This document shows, one piece after another, positions 1 to 5,429 of a stretch of DNA of 5,788 bases. This stretch comes from Congregicoccus sp964517665 (GTDB lineage Bacteria > Verrucomicrobiota > Verrucomicrobiia > Opitutales > Opitutaceae): positions 1 to 5,788 of the forward strand of contig CAZFCY010000237.1 of the NCBI GenBank assembly GCA_964517665.1, in the 5' to 3' direction. A program made the position numbers and the translations under genes. Numbering within the stretch: the first letter of the stretch is position 1; each line of letters opens with the position of its first letter. The notes under the pieces are model-generated. The model was not told the origin of the DNA and made no database searches. It saw only the letters and a list, made by a program, of their open reading frames with translations.

Positions 1-218
1 GCTCTCACCAGCTTCCGACCACCACTCAAGTCAGCCGTTTTTCTTCAGCTCGCACTCCACTGCACCCGCTGTGCCGAACACAACTGGCCGTCTGCTTGCA
101 GACGCTCCTGACCCCGGGGCGCCAGCGAGCTGGCGGCCTGCACGGACGCGGACACCAGCGAACTGCGCGGAGCCTTCAGCGCCGCCCCTCACCCTCGACC
201 ATTCACCCGTTCCTTCGC
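1..218. other. intergenic region without a recognisable gene
   Basis: This region lies downstream of the minus-strand response regulator that ends at 219. No frame gives a protein-like translation: the minus-strand reading frame that crosses it is rich in Arg, Gly and Ser and overlaps the end of the regulator. Two short, perfect hairpins are visible. One is at 89-104 (arms CGTCTG and CAGACG, loop CTTG). The other is at 120-135 (arms CGCCAG and CTGGCG, loop CGAG). They could help end transcription of the regulator, but neither is followed by a T-run on the minus strand, so a Rho-independent terminator is not established. Confidence 0.5.
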
Positions 219-1190
219 CTACTTCGGATCGCTGAAGTTGCTCGCGATCCATTTTCCGGCCACGTCGGGAGACATGCCGTGGGTCACGTGCAGGCCGAGG
301 TAGTGGGTGAGAAAATCCTCGAAGGAAACCCAGGTCTGGTCGTCCACCTTGATGCGTTTCGACCACGCGCAGATGGTGAGAAACTGCGCGGGCCCGCCGG
401 GGCTGGAGTTGGCGGACTGCATGAAGGATCGGAGCAGGCGGCCCAGCTCGCCGGAAAACGGCGGGTGCTTCGCGTCCTGGTAAATGATGATGCGCCCGAT
501 GATCGCGCCGTCCTCGCCGCGCAGGACGTCGTCCGAATAGACGACGGGGAGCCGGCCGCCGGTCATCTCGTAGATCGCGCCACGCGCCTCGGCCGCGGCG
601 CCGTCGGCGTCCGTGCCGCGCTCTTCCGGGGCGGCCTCCTCGAACACGTCCGCCAGCCGCACCTCCTCGTCGCCGCCGATCGTGCGCCCGATGTGCATGC
701 GGGCGGTTCCGTTGGCGAAGACGACGCGCGCCTGCTCGTCGGTCATGACCACGCCGAGCGGCAGCGACATGAGGCCGGAGCGCAGCATTTCCTCGCGGCG
801 GCGCCCGGCCAGCTCCTTCGAGCGCTTGCCGAGGGCCATCTCGATCGCGGCGACGACGGCCTTCTCCTGAAACGGTTTCACGATGAACCCGAACGCGTCC
901 GTTTCGCGCGCGCGGGCGAGCGTCTCGTCGTTGGAGAAAGCGGTCAGGTAGATGACCGGCGTGCGGTTTTTTTCACGGATGCTTCGCGCGGTGGCGATGC
1001 CGTCCATCTCGCCGCCGAGGTTGATGTCCATCAACACGAGGTCCGGCATGACCTCCCCGGCGAGTTCGATCGCGCGCTCGCCGCTCGCGGCGATGCCGAC
1101 GACGTCGTAGCCCACGTGCGCGAGGGAATCGCGCAGATCCTCCGCCACGAGGCGTTCGTCTTCCACGATGAGGATGCGGCTGGGATTCAT
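219..1190 (-). CDS. response regulator: receiver, PAS-like region and degenerate Cys-ribbon tail
   Basis: The 323-residue protein is a cytoplasmic two-component response regulator. The receiver domain (about residues 4-120) has the acidic pair E10/D11, phosphoacceptor D55 in LVLMDINLGG, the switch T83 and the conserved K105 followed by Pro-Phe. Residues about 137-240 look like a PAS domain: 'PLGVVMTDEQARVVFAN' is a typical PAS opening and 'GAIIGRIIIYQD' a typical end. Residues 273-310 align without gaps with the Cys-rich tail of the second response regulator in this window (3943-4530), but only C274 of the four cysteines remains; the others are S277, S307 and V310. There is no helix-turn-helix, GGDEF, EAL or kinase domain, so output is probably through protein contact. 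The ATG at 1190 starts directly before the receiver fold; no Shine-Dalgarno sequence is seen. The partner kinase is not in the window. The receiver call is secure, the PAS call good, and the function unknown. Confidence 0.93.
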   Translation of the reverse strand: MNPSRILIVEDERLVAEDLRDSLAHVGYDVVGIAASGERAIELAGEVMPDLVLMDINLGGEMDGIATARSIREKNRTPVIYLTAFSNDETLARARETDAFGFIVKPFQEKAVVAAIEMALGKRSKELAGRRREEMLRSGLMSLPLGVVMTDEQARVVFANGTARMHIGRTIGGDEEVRLADVFEEAAPEERGTDADGAAAEARGAIYEMTGGRLPVVYSDDVLRGEDGAIIGRIIIYQDAKHPPFSGELGRLLRSFMQSANSSPGGPAQFLTICAWSKRIKVDDQTWVSFEDFLTHYLGLHVTHGMSPDVAGKWIASNFSDPK

Positions 1191-1198
1191 GCTCGGAT

Positions 1199-1227
1199 GC
1201 GGGCGTGCCCGCGTGATTCACACGCGG
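1199..1227 (-). promoter_or_regulatory. two overlapping hairpins just upstream of the response regulator start
   Basis: A perfect inverted repeat at 1209-1227 has 7-base arms (CCGCGTG and CACGCGG) around a 5-base loop. A second palindrome at 1199-1212 (GCGGGC, two bases, GCCCGC) shares bases 1209-1212 with it, so the two stems cannot form together. Both lie within about 40 bases of the ATG at 1190. They could be an operator dyad or mutually exclusive leader structures. They could also be chance in GC-rich DNA, and no promoter could be assigned. Confidence 0.3.
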
Positions 1228-1300
1228 CGGCGCGCGCGCAGGCAAGCGCAGACGGCGGAAGCGGCCCGGAAGGGGCGCAGTTGGAAATGACGGGCGATTG

Positions 1301-1375
1301 AAAGCGGCGATGAATCGCCCGCGCTCCAAAACGGGCCGGCAGCTCCTCTGGGGCGCGGAGATTCATCGCCGCTTT
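1301..1375. repeat. long inverted repeat (hairpin element) between two minus-strand genes
   Basis: A perfect 16-base inverted repeat has its left arm at 1301-1316 (AAAGCGGCGATGAATC) and its right arm at 1360-1375. Pairing continues inward with interruptions: CC, then GCGC, then CC. This leaves a loop of about 20 bases. The right arm runs into TTTT (1373-1376), as in a plus-strand terminator. On the minus strand the stem ends with only CTTTC. It lies 78 bases downstream of the stop of the small gene at 1453-1743, so it may end that transcript. It is also about the size and form of a dispersed palindromic intergenic repeat. Which of these applies cannot be decided from one copy. Confidence 0.55.
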
Positions 1376-1452
1376 TGTGCGGCGAGCGGGCGCCGATCCA
1401 GCGCCCACCCGTTCCCATTGCGCTCCCCCGGAAGACGGGAAAGCCCGCGCGC

Positions 1453-1743
1453 TCACGGGACCTCCCGGCTTTCGCGGGCGACGTCGGATTCGAAAAACGC
1501 GAGCGCGGCCCCGAGCAGTTTCCCGCTTTTGTGATAATCGCCCGACCACGAGTTCGGCACGACGACGCGCCGGATGACGCCCCGGCGCTTTTCACCCGGC
1601 GCCGTGGCAACCGCCTCGATCTCGGCCACGAATCGCGGCGCCTCGTCGTGGACGACATAATGCCGCGAAACTCCCTCGCCGCGTTTCTCGACATGGCAAA
1701 ACGGCGCCGCGCCCAGCCGGACGCGCTGCCGGGGCTCGCTCAA
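1453..1743 (-). CDS. small hypothetical protein, 96 residues, TTG start
   Basis: I do not recognise a family. The translation looks like a genuine soluble protein, not a GC-rich shadow frame. It has alternating beta-like stretches (residues about 15-19, 28-31, 38-45 and 55-63, ending in VVVPNSW). These are followed by an amphipathic helix-like segment at about 70-90 (DYHKSGKLLGAALAFFESDV). Composition is mixed, with Phe, Tyr, His and Trp present, and there is no signal peptide or membrane segment. The start is the TTG at 1743, because no other usual start codon occurs in frame between it and the upstream in-frame TGA at 1828-1830. A purine-rich GAGGGTGGGG lies a few bases upstream on the minus strand and may serve as the ribosome binding site. 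It precedes the response regulator at 219-1190 on the same strand, but the gap and the hairpin at 1301-1375 argue against a tight operon. Confidence 0.7.
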   Translation of the reverse strand: MSEPRQRVRLGAAPFCHVEKRGEGVSRHYVVHDEAPRFVAEIEAVATAPGEKRRGVIRRVVVPNSWSGDYHKSGKLLGAALAFFESDVARESREVP

Positions 1744-2112
1744 GACCCCACCCTCTGCGGGGGTTGAGGATCGGCGCTCACGGTCTCCAGACGTCCTTTC
1801 GCGCCTGCCGCCTCTTTGGCGGAGCGTTCAGACGGATGGCGTGAGCGAAGAAGGACAGGCACGACAAACACAAGGGAACACGATCGGGATCACCCGGGAT
1901 ACAGGCGGAGGCGCCCATGCGCAAGACGGTTCTCGGCTCCGGCCGGGTTTCGCGCCCGGGCTCGGATCCCGCCGCCCCCGCGGCGGGCCACGTGTCACGC
2001 GGCCCCGCCCGCGAAGGCCGGGATCGGGAGTTCCGCGAACGCGATCGCTGGCCTTATCGCTTGAGCCGCGCCATGGTTTGCGGCTACACGTTGCTCCGCG
2101 ACGGCGTTTCCC
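1744..2112. other. divergent intergenic region, hairpin-rich, no confident gene
   Basis: This 369-base gap separates the minus-strand gene starting at 1743 from the plus-strand gene starting at 2113, so it should hold both promoters. I could not assign -35 and -10 boxes with confidence. Visible structure includes a perfect 8-base-pair hairpin at 1968-1987 (arms CCCGCCGC and GCGGCGGG, loop CCCC). There is also a 5-base-pair stem at 1943-1959 (CCGGG and CCCGG) and a small stem at 1808-1822 (CCGCC and GGCGG). An open frame at 1917-2171 on the plus strand has an ATG preceded by GGAGG (1907-1911). Its 84-residue product is rich in Arg, Ser and Gly, is unlike a folded protein and overlaps the next gene out of frame, so I do not call it a gene. 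No known riboswitch or structured RNA was recognised. Confidence 0.5.
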
Positions 2113-3435
2113 ATGTCTTCTCGTCAAGCGTCACCTCCTCCCGTCAAACGTTGGCCCTTCCTTCTCGGTGATGCGCTGCTGCTGGCAGTCGCCTTCGGCG
2201 CCGTGGCGGCGGGCGGCCAATCACCTCTCGAGACCGGCACGATCATCGTCGTGGCCGCCTGCGCGCTGCTCGGCGTCGGGTTGTTCGTCACGCCGTTTCT
2301 GCTCGAATACGATGCGCGCGTGCGCCTCGCGGAGGCGTCCGTGCGCGACCAGTTGGATCATCAGGCGAAGCGGCTGACGCAGGTCGCCGAGCAGCTCTCG
2401 CACGCGATCTCGCGGAGCCAGTCCACCGAGGAACAGGCCGGCCAGGTGCTCGGCACATTGGAGGAACTCTCCGAGAAACTCGCCAGCCAGTCCGACGACC
2501 TGGCCCAATCCCTGGCGCGCGCGAGCGACCGCGAGGTGAACGAGCTGAAGGCGGAGGTCGAGCGCCTCGCCCGCGATCGCGAGCAACAGTTTTCGGCCCT
2601 GAATGGAAAGGTCGCGTCCATCTCGACCACGATCCAGGAGGCGCACTCGGCGACGAAACTCTCGATCGCCGCGCACGCGCGGGTCGTCGACGACATCCAC
2701 CTGCGCCTCGACGCCATCGGCGCGCGCGTCGAGGAATTCTCGAAGGCGTTCAACCACTTCCGCGCCATGGCGCCGCCGGCCGTGGACAAGGCGCCGAAAT
2801 CGTCTCCGCCGCCCGCCGCCCCGCAGGCGCGCAAGGACGAAGCCAGGCAGACCGCGAAACCAGCGCCGGCTCCGGCTGAGGACGGACCTCCGCCCCCGGG
2901 CGCCACGCTTGAATCGCTTTCGCAACCGGCGTCCGGCGCGCCCGCGTCGGACGCGCCGGCCGCGGAAGCCTCCGAGCCGGTGGTTTCCGTCGCGGAAAAG
3001 CCCGTTTCGAAAACGGCGAAACAAGAATCCCCGAAACACGGGCACTCGAATGCGCGCGTCCACCCGGAGCCTCCGCCGGCGGCGAAGCGCTCGAAGCCGG
3101 CGGACGAAGGTCTGGAGCTGCCGCTCGAGGGCATGCCCGAGCCGCGCCAGCCGATGAAACACTCCCGCCGCGACCTCGCCGGAGCCACCTCCATCGTCGC
3201 CACCGCCTACATCGGCATCGGCAACAAGCTCTTCGTGCGCGGCGAAGGTCCCGGCCTCACCTGGGAACGCGGCGTGCCGATGCAGTTTCTCGCCATCGGC
3301 AAATGGGGCTGGACGACAACCGACGCCGGCGGACCGGTGACCTGCCGCATCTTCCGCAACGACGAGACGCCGATGCTCGACGCCGATGTCGTCATCGCCC
3401 CGGGCGAAAAGGCGGAGATCACCCCGCGCTTCTAG
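2113..3435 (+). CDS. membrane-anchored coiled-coil protein with a C-terminal beta-rich module
   Basis: The protein has 440 residues. After a short Pro-rich N-terminus come two hydrophobic segments (about 15-33 and 42-64), joined by a short turn, which fit a hairpin anchor in the inner membrane. If so, both ends face the cytoplasm. Residues about 66-215 are rich in Glu, Gln, Leu, Ala, Lys and Arg with a heptad-like pattern, indicating a long coiled coil. Residues about 219-355 are a low-complexity Pro/Ala/Lys/Glu linker. Residues about 358-440 form a compact domain with 'AYIGIGNKLFVRGEGPGLTW', 'GVPMQFLAIGKWGW' and 'PVTCRIFRNDE'. I associate this module with Verrucomicrobiota proteins. Its pattern of aromatic residues and strands recalls starch-binding CBM20/CBM48 folds, but that is inference. 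The ATG at 2113 lies just before the first membrane segment; no Shine-Dalgarno sequence is seen. The role may be envelope organisation or scaffolding; no enzyme motif is present. Confidence 0.9.
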   Translation: MSSRQASPPPVKRWPFLLGDALLLAVAFGAVAAGGQSPLETGTIIVVAACALLGVGLFVTPFLLEYDARVRLAEASVRDQLDHQAKRLTQVAEQLSHAISRSQSTEEQAGQVLGTLEELSEKLASQSDDLAQSLARASDREVNELKAEVERLARDREQQFSALNGKVASISTTIQEAHSATKLSIAAHARVVDDIHLRLDAIGARVEEFSKAFNHFRAMAPPAVDKAPKSSPPPAAPQARKDEARQTAKPAPAPAEDGPPPPGATLESLSQPASGAPASDAPAAEASEPVVSVAEKPVSKTAKQESPKHGHSNARVHPEPPPAAKRSKPADEGLELPLEGMPEPRQPMKHSRRDLAGATSIVATAYIGIGNKLFVRGEGPGLTWERGVPMQFLAIGKWGWTTTDAGGPVTCRIFRNDETPMLDADVVIAPGEKAEITPRF

Positions 3436-3475
3436 GAGCGTAAGTAAAATCCGGATACACGCCCTGCTTGCGCTC
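3436..3475 (+). terminator. weak hairpin after the coiled-coil gene
   Basis: Directly after the TAG at 3433-3435, GAGCGTAAG (3436-3444) can pair with CTTGCGCTC (3467-3475). This gives nine pairs including one G-T wobble, around a 22-base loop, and TTAAAACTT follows. The large loop and the lack of a true T-run make it a weak terminator at best. It may only attenuate read-through into the Smr gene 20 bases on. Confidence 0.3.
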
Positions 3476-3494
3476 TTAAAACTTAAACCTGCCC

Positions 3495-3791
3495 GTGAGT
3501 GATGCGAACGACAATCCGGTCGAGATTCCCATCAACGGCGTGCTCGATCTGCACACCTTTCGCCCGGCGGAGGTAAAGGACCTCGTGCCCGCCTACCTCG
3601 AGGAATGCCGCGCGCGCGGCATCCTGCAGGCGCGCATCATCCACGGCAAGGGAACGGGGACGCTGCGCGAGACCGTCCACGCGTTGCTTCGCCGCACGTC
3701 CGGCATCCGCGGCTTCCATCTCGCCGATGAAACCGCCGGCGGCTGGGGCGCAACCGTGGTCGAGTTGAGCGGAATGCGCCAAAAGGAATAG
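3495..3791 (+). CDS. stand-alone Smr-domain protein
   Basis: The 98-residue protein is almost entirely one Smr (small MutS-related) domain. The family signatures are present in order: LDLH at residues 17-20, HGKGTG with LR at 50-58, and GGWGATVVEL at 82-91. Smr domains occur at the C-terminus of MutS2 and as free-standing proteins. Several have been shown to nick DNA or cleave RNA, with the LDLH and HGKGTG residues implicated. Here no MutS ATPase or other domain is attached. The start is GTG at 3495: an in-frame TAA lies at 3477-3479 and no ATG fits. No Shine-Dalgarno sequence is visible. It follows the coiled-coil gene by 59 bases on the same strand, so co-transcription is possible, but no functional link is evident. 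Family assignment is firm; substrate is unknown. Confidence 0.93.
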   Translation: MSDANDNPVEIPINGVLDLHTFRPAEVKDLVPAYLEECRARGILQARIIHGKGTGTLRETVHALLRRTSGIRGFHLADETAGGWGATVVELSGMRQKE

Positions 3792-3836
3792 GCGCAAAAG
3801 ACCCGGAGCGGCTGCGCCGGAACCAAAATGGGAATA

Positions 3837-3869
3837 CTGATCTCCGCTGATCTGATTAGCGGAGATCAG
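3837..3869. terminator. probable bidirectional terminator between convergent genes
   Basis: A perfect 12-base inverted repeat (CTGATCTCCGCT at 3837-3848, AGCGGAGATCAG at 3858-3869) with a 9-base loop lies between the Smr gene ending at 3791 and the minus-strand regulator ending at 3943. This convergent position is typical of a shared terminator. There is no strong T-run: the plus side continues toward TTCCTTCCTTG, and the minus side reads TATTCCCATTTTGG. Two direct copies of GATCAGCG (3864-3871 and 3874-3881) and an inverted copy (3845-3852) allow alternative pairings. Confidence 0.6.
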
Positions 3870-3942
3870 CGTCGATCAGCGTTCCTTCCTTGCTTCTGCC
3901 AGACCGCGTTGAGCGTTCGGCGGCGTTTGCGCTCTTACCCGC

Positions 3943-4530
3943 TCACTCCTCTTCCCGCTTCAGTTCCGCGACCTCTTCCTTGAACACCTTATCGAGGCAG
4001 TCCGGACAGATCGAGTGCGAGAGGTCGCGGCCGGTTTGCAGGGAAAGGTAGGAGTCCACGGCCTGCCACAGGTTCGAGTCGTTGCGGACTTTTTTGCAGT
4101 AGGAACAGATCGGGATGAGGCTCTCGAGCTGGCGGACCTGCCCGGCGAAATTGATGATCCGCTCCGCCACCCGCAGGCGCATCCACATGTCGTCCGGGTT
4201 GATCGGCTTGTTCAGAAAATCGTCCACCCCGGCCTCGACCGCGACGCGCAGGTTGTCGTGGCTGCGCGAGACCGCCGTGAGCAGGATGAAATACGTGTAG
4301 TCGTCGCGTTTCACCTCGCGCACTTTGCGGCAGAACTCGAGGCCGTCCATGTCCGGCATCATCCAGTCGCTCACGACGACGTTCGTGGGATGGGACTGAA
4401 AAAACGACCACGCATCCGCGCCGTTGGCGAAGGAGCGGACCCGGTAGCCCTCTTTCTCGAGAAACTTCTCGATCAGCTTTCTGGTCACCATCTCGTCTTC
4501 GGCGACGAGGATTTTGAGCGGCTCGGACAT
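3943..4530 (-). CDS. response regulator with C-terminal four-cysteine ribbon-like tail
   Basis: This 195-residue response regulator has an N-terminal receiver (about residues 5-125). It carries the acidic pair E11/D12, phosphoacceptor D55 in VVVSDWMMPDMDG, T85, and K108 followed by Pro (NKPINPDD). A helix at about 121-138 leads to a short tail with C142-S-Y-C145, W155, H172 and C175-P-D-C178, then a charged end. The 2+2 cysteine spacing looks like a zinc ribbon, though metal binding is inferred. Similar 'ICxxCKKxRxD...W...SHxxCPxC' tails end many receiver and PAS proteins in diverse bacteria; I know of no established function. There is no DNA-binding or enzymatic output domain. I chose the ATG at 4530, which places MSEPLKILVAEDE at the front. 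An in-frame GTG at 4551 would add seven residues; neither has a Shine-Dalgarno sequence. It diverges from the peroxiredoxin gene, with 203 bases between them, so shared regulation is possible. Confidence 0.94.
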   Translation of the reverse strand: MSEPLKILVAEDEMVTRKLIEKFLEKEGYRVRSFANGADAWSFFQSHPTNVVVSDWMMPDMDGLEFCRKVREVKRDDYTYFILLTAVSRSHDNLRVAVEAGVDDFLNKPINPDDMWMRLRVAERIINFAGQVRQLESLIPICSYCKKVRNDSNLWQAVDSYLSLQTGRDLSHSICPDCLDKVFKEEVAELKREEE

Positions 4531-4687
4531 GATGGGAGAATCTGGCGCCACGGAAGGCGGCGAAGAGGAGAATGCATGCGCGGGTATTTCGTTTAAAGCC
4601 CCGGCGGCTCTCTTTCAGGATTTCGCGCGACGGGAAGGCAACCTCCAACTCGCCTGGATTCGTCGCTCCTGCCAAGAGCGGCATGAA

Positions 4688-4704
4688 TCGCGCAACTTGC
4701 GCGA
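4688..4704. promoter_or_regulatory. 17-base palindrome upstream of the peroxiredoxin gene, candidate operator
   Basis: TCGCGCAACTTGCGCGA is a perfect palindrome of two 8-base arms around a single central C. It ends 29 bases before the peroxiredoxin ATG at 4734, in the divergent gap shared with the response regulator starting at 4530. The length and symmetry suit a binding site for a dimeric regulator. A one-base centre is too small for a full hairpin loop, though a shorter stem could form in RNA. No matching regulator gene is in the window, and promoter boxes could not be assigned in 4531-4733. Confidence 0.4.
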
Positions 4705-4733
4705 AGGCGCGCGCCTCGTAGGTTTCTCCTCTC

Positions 4734-5258
4734 ATGAAATCCAAGATCCTCGCCACCCTGTTCGGACTCTCCCTCGCTGGCGCCGCGCGCGCCGAACCGA
4801 TCGACATCGGCGCCCGGGCGCCCGCGGAAAGAGCCCTCGACCAGGATGGCAAGACCGTCGACCTCGGCGAACTCTACAAGTCCGGGCTCGTGCTGGTTTA
4901 TTTTTATCCGAAAGCCGACACGCCCGGCTGCACCGCGCAAGCCTGCAGCCTGCGCGACGATTTCGCGCAACTGACCGATGAGGGCGTGACGGTCGTCGGC
5001 GTGAGCGCGGATGGCGTCAAGGCGCAGAAGGCCTTCCAGGAAAAGTACGACCTGCCGTTCGTCCTCCTGGCCGACACGGACAAGAAGGTGATCAACGCCT
5101 TCGGAGTGCCGACAAACCCGATGGGGTTCGCGAGCCGGCAGGCGTTCCTGATGAAGGACGGCGTCGTGGTCTGGCGCGACTTGAAGGCCTCGACCAAACA
5201 ACAAGCCGCCGACGTCCACGCCGCGCTCGCCCATTTAAACACGTCCAGCGGCGCGTAA
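4734..5258 (+). CDS. exported PrxQ/Bcp-type peroxiredoxin
   Basis: The 174-residue protein is a thiol peroxidase of the PrxQ/Bcp (AhpC/TSA) family, which reduces hydrogen peroxide and organic hydroperoxides using a reduced thiol partner. The active-site segment FYPKADTPGCTAQAC carries T63, P64 and peroxidatic C66. C71, five residues on, is the expected resolving cysteine of the PrxQ type. R135 fits the conserved active-site arginine, and the strand order is that of the thioredoxin fold. Unlike the usual cytoplasmic Bcp of about 150-160 residues, it begins with a signal peptide: Lys at 2 and 4, hydrophobic core at 5-16, and ARA before a likely cut at 20/21. Periplasmic or envelope location is therefore inferred. 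ATG 4734 is supported because it yields this signal peptide; no Shine-Dalgarno sequence is seen. A palindrome lies at 4688-4704 upstream and a terminator-like hairpin at 5355-5384 downstream. It appears to be a single-gene unit. Confidence 0.95.
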   Translation: MKSKILATLFGLSLAGAARAEPIDIGARAPAERALDQDGKTVDLGELYKSGLVLVYFYPKADTPGCTAQACSLRDDFAQLTDEGVTVVGVSADGVKAQKAFQEKYDLPFVLLADTDKKVINAFGVPTNPMGFASRQAFLMKDGVVVWRDLKASTKQQAADVHAALAHLNTSSGA

Positions 5259-5354
5259 CCGCGCGGGATTTCAGCGCCGCCGGCCGCGGTTCCCGCCGTC
5301 GGCAGCCATCAGATCACAGGTCGTGGCGGTTGGCTTTTTCCAAAAGCGACGCGA

Positions 5355-5394
5355 AAGGGACCACCCCGGCCGGGACGGTCCCTTGTTCGTTTGT
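5355..5394 (+). terminator. probable terminator after the peroxiredoxin gene
   Basis: AAGGGACC (5355-5362) pairs perfectly with GGTCCCTT (5377-5384). Inside, CCC (5365-5367) can pair with GGG (5372-5374) across an AC/AC internal mismatch, leaving a GGCC loop. A T-rich stretch (GTTCGTTTGT) follows on the plus strand. The peroxiredoxin and the minus-strand dehydrogenase frame converge here, so it may serve both. The T-run is broken by G and C, so termination strength is uncertain. Confidence 0.6.
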
Positions 5395-5429
5395 GCTCGA
5401 AAAGCGCGCCGGCCGCGCCGGGACGGAAC

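Noticed and set aside
31..366. 111-codon minus-strand frame at the left edge
   Set aside because: It overlaps the end of the response regulator in another frame and its composition is Arg/Gly-rich with no recognisable domain.
96..1301. 401-codon open frame on the plus strand
   Set aside because: It lies antisense to the response regulator at 219-1190, whose receiver motifs are unmistakable. The translation is His/Arg/Ala/Gly-rich without any recognisable motif, as expected of a shadow frame in GC-rich DNA.
1744..2112. tRNA, tmRNA, signal recognition particle RNA or RNase P RNA in the divergent gap
   Set aside because: None of the invariant signatures (for example the tRNA T-loop GGTTCGAATCC pattern) was found on either strand; the hairpins are simple GC stems.
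1917..2171. 84-codon plus-strand frame with GGAGG before its ATG
   Set aside because: The product is low in hydrophobic residues, rich in Arg, Ser and Gly, and overlaps the coiled-coil gene out of frame. It is kept only as a possible leader signal, not as a gene.
2221..3162. 313-codon open frame on the minus strand, and other long frames overlapping the coiled-coil gene
   Set aside because: The translations are dominated by Arg and Gly or by Ser and Ala, and follow from the codon pattern of the real gene on the plus strand at 2113-3435.
4593..5234. 213-codon minus-strand frame opposite the peroxiredoxin
   Set aside because: It is antisense to a gene with clear active-site motifs and a signal peptide, and its translation has no family features.
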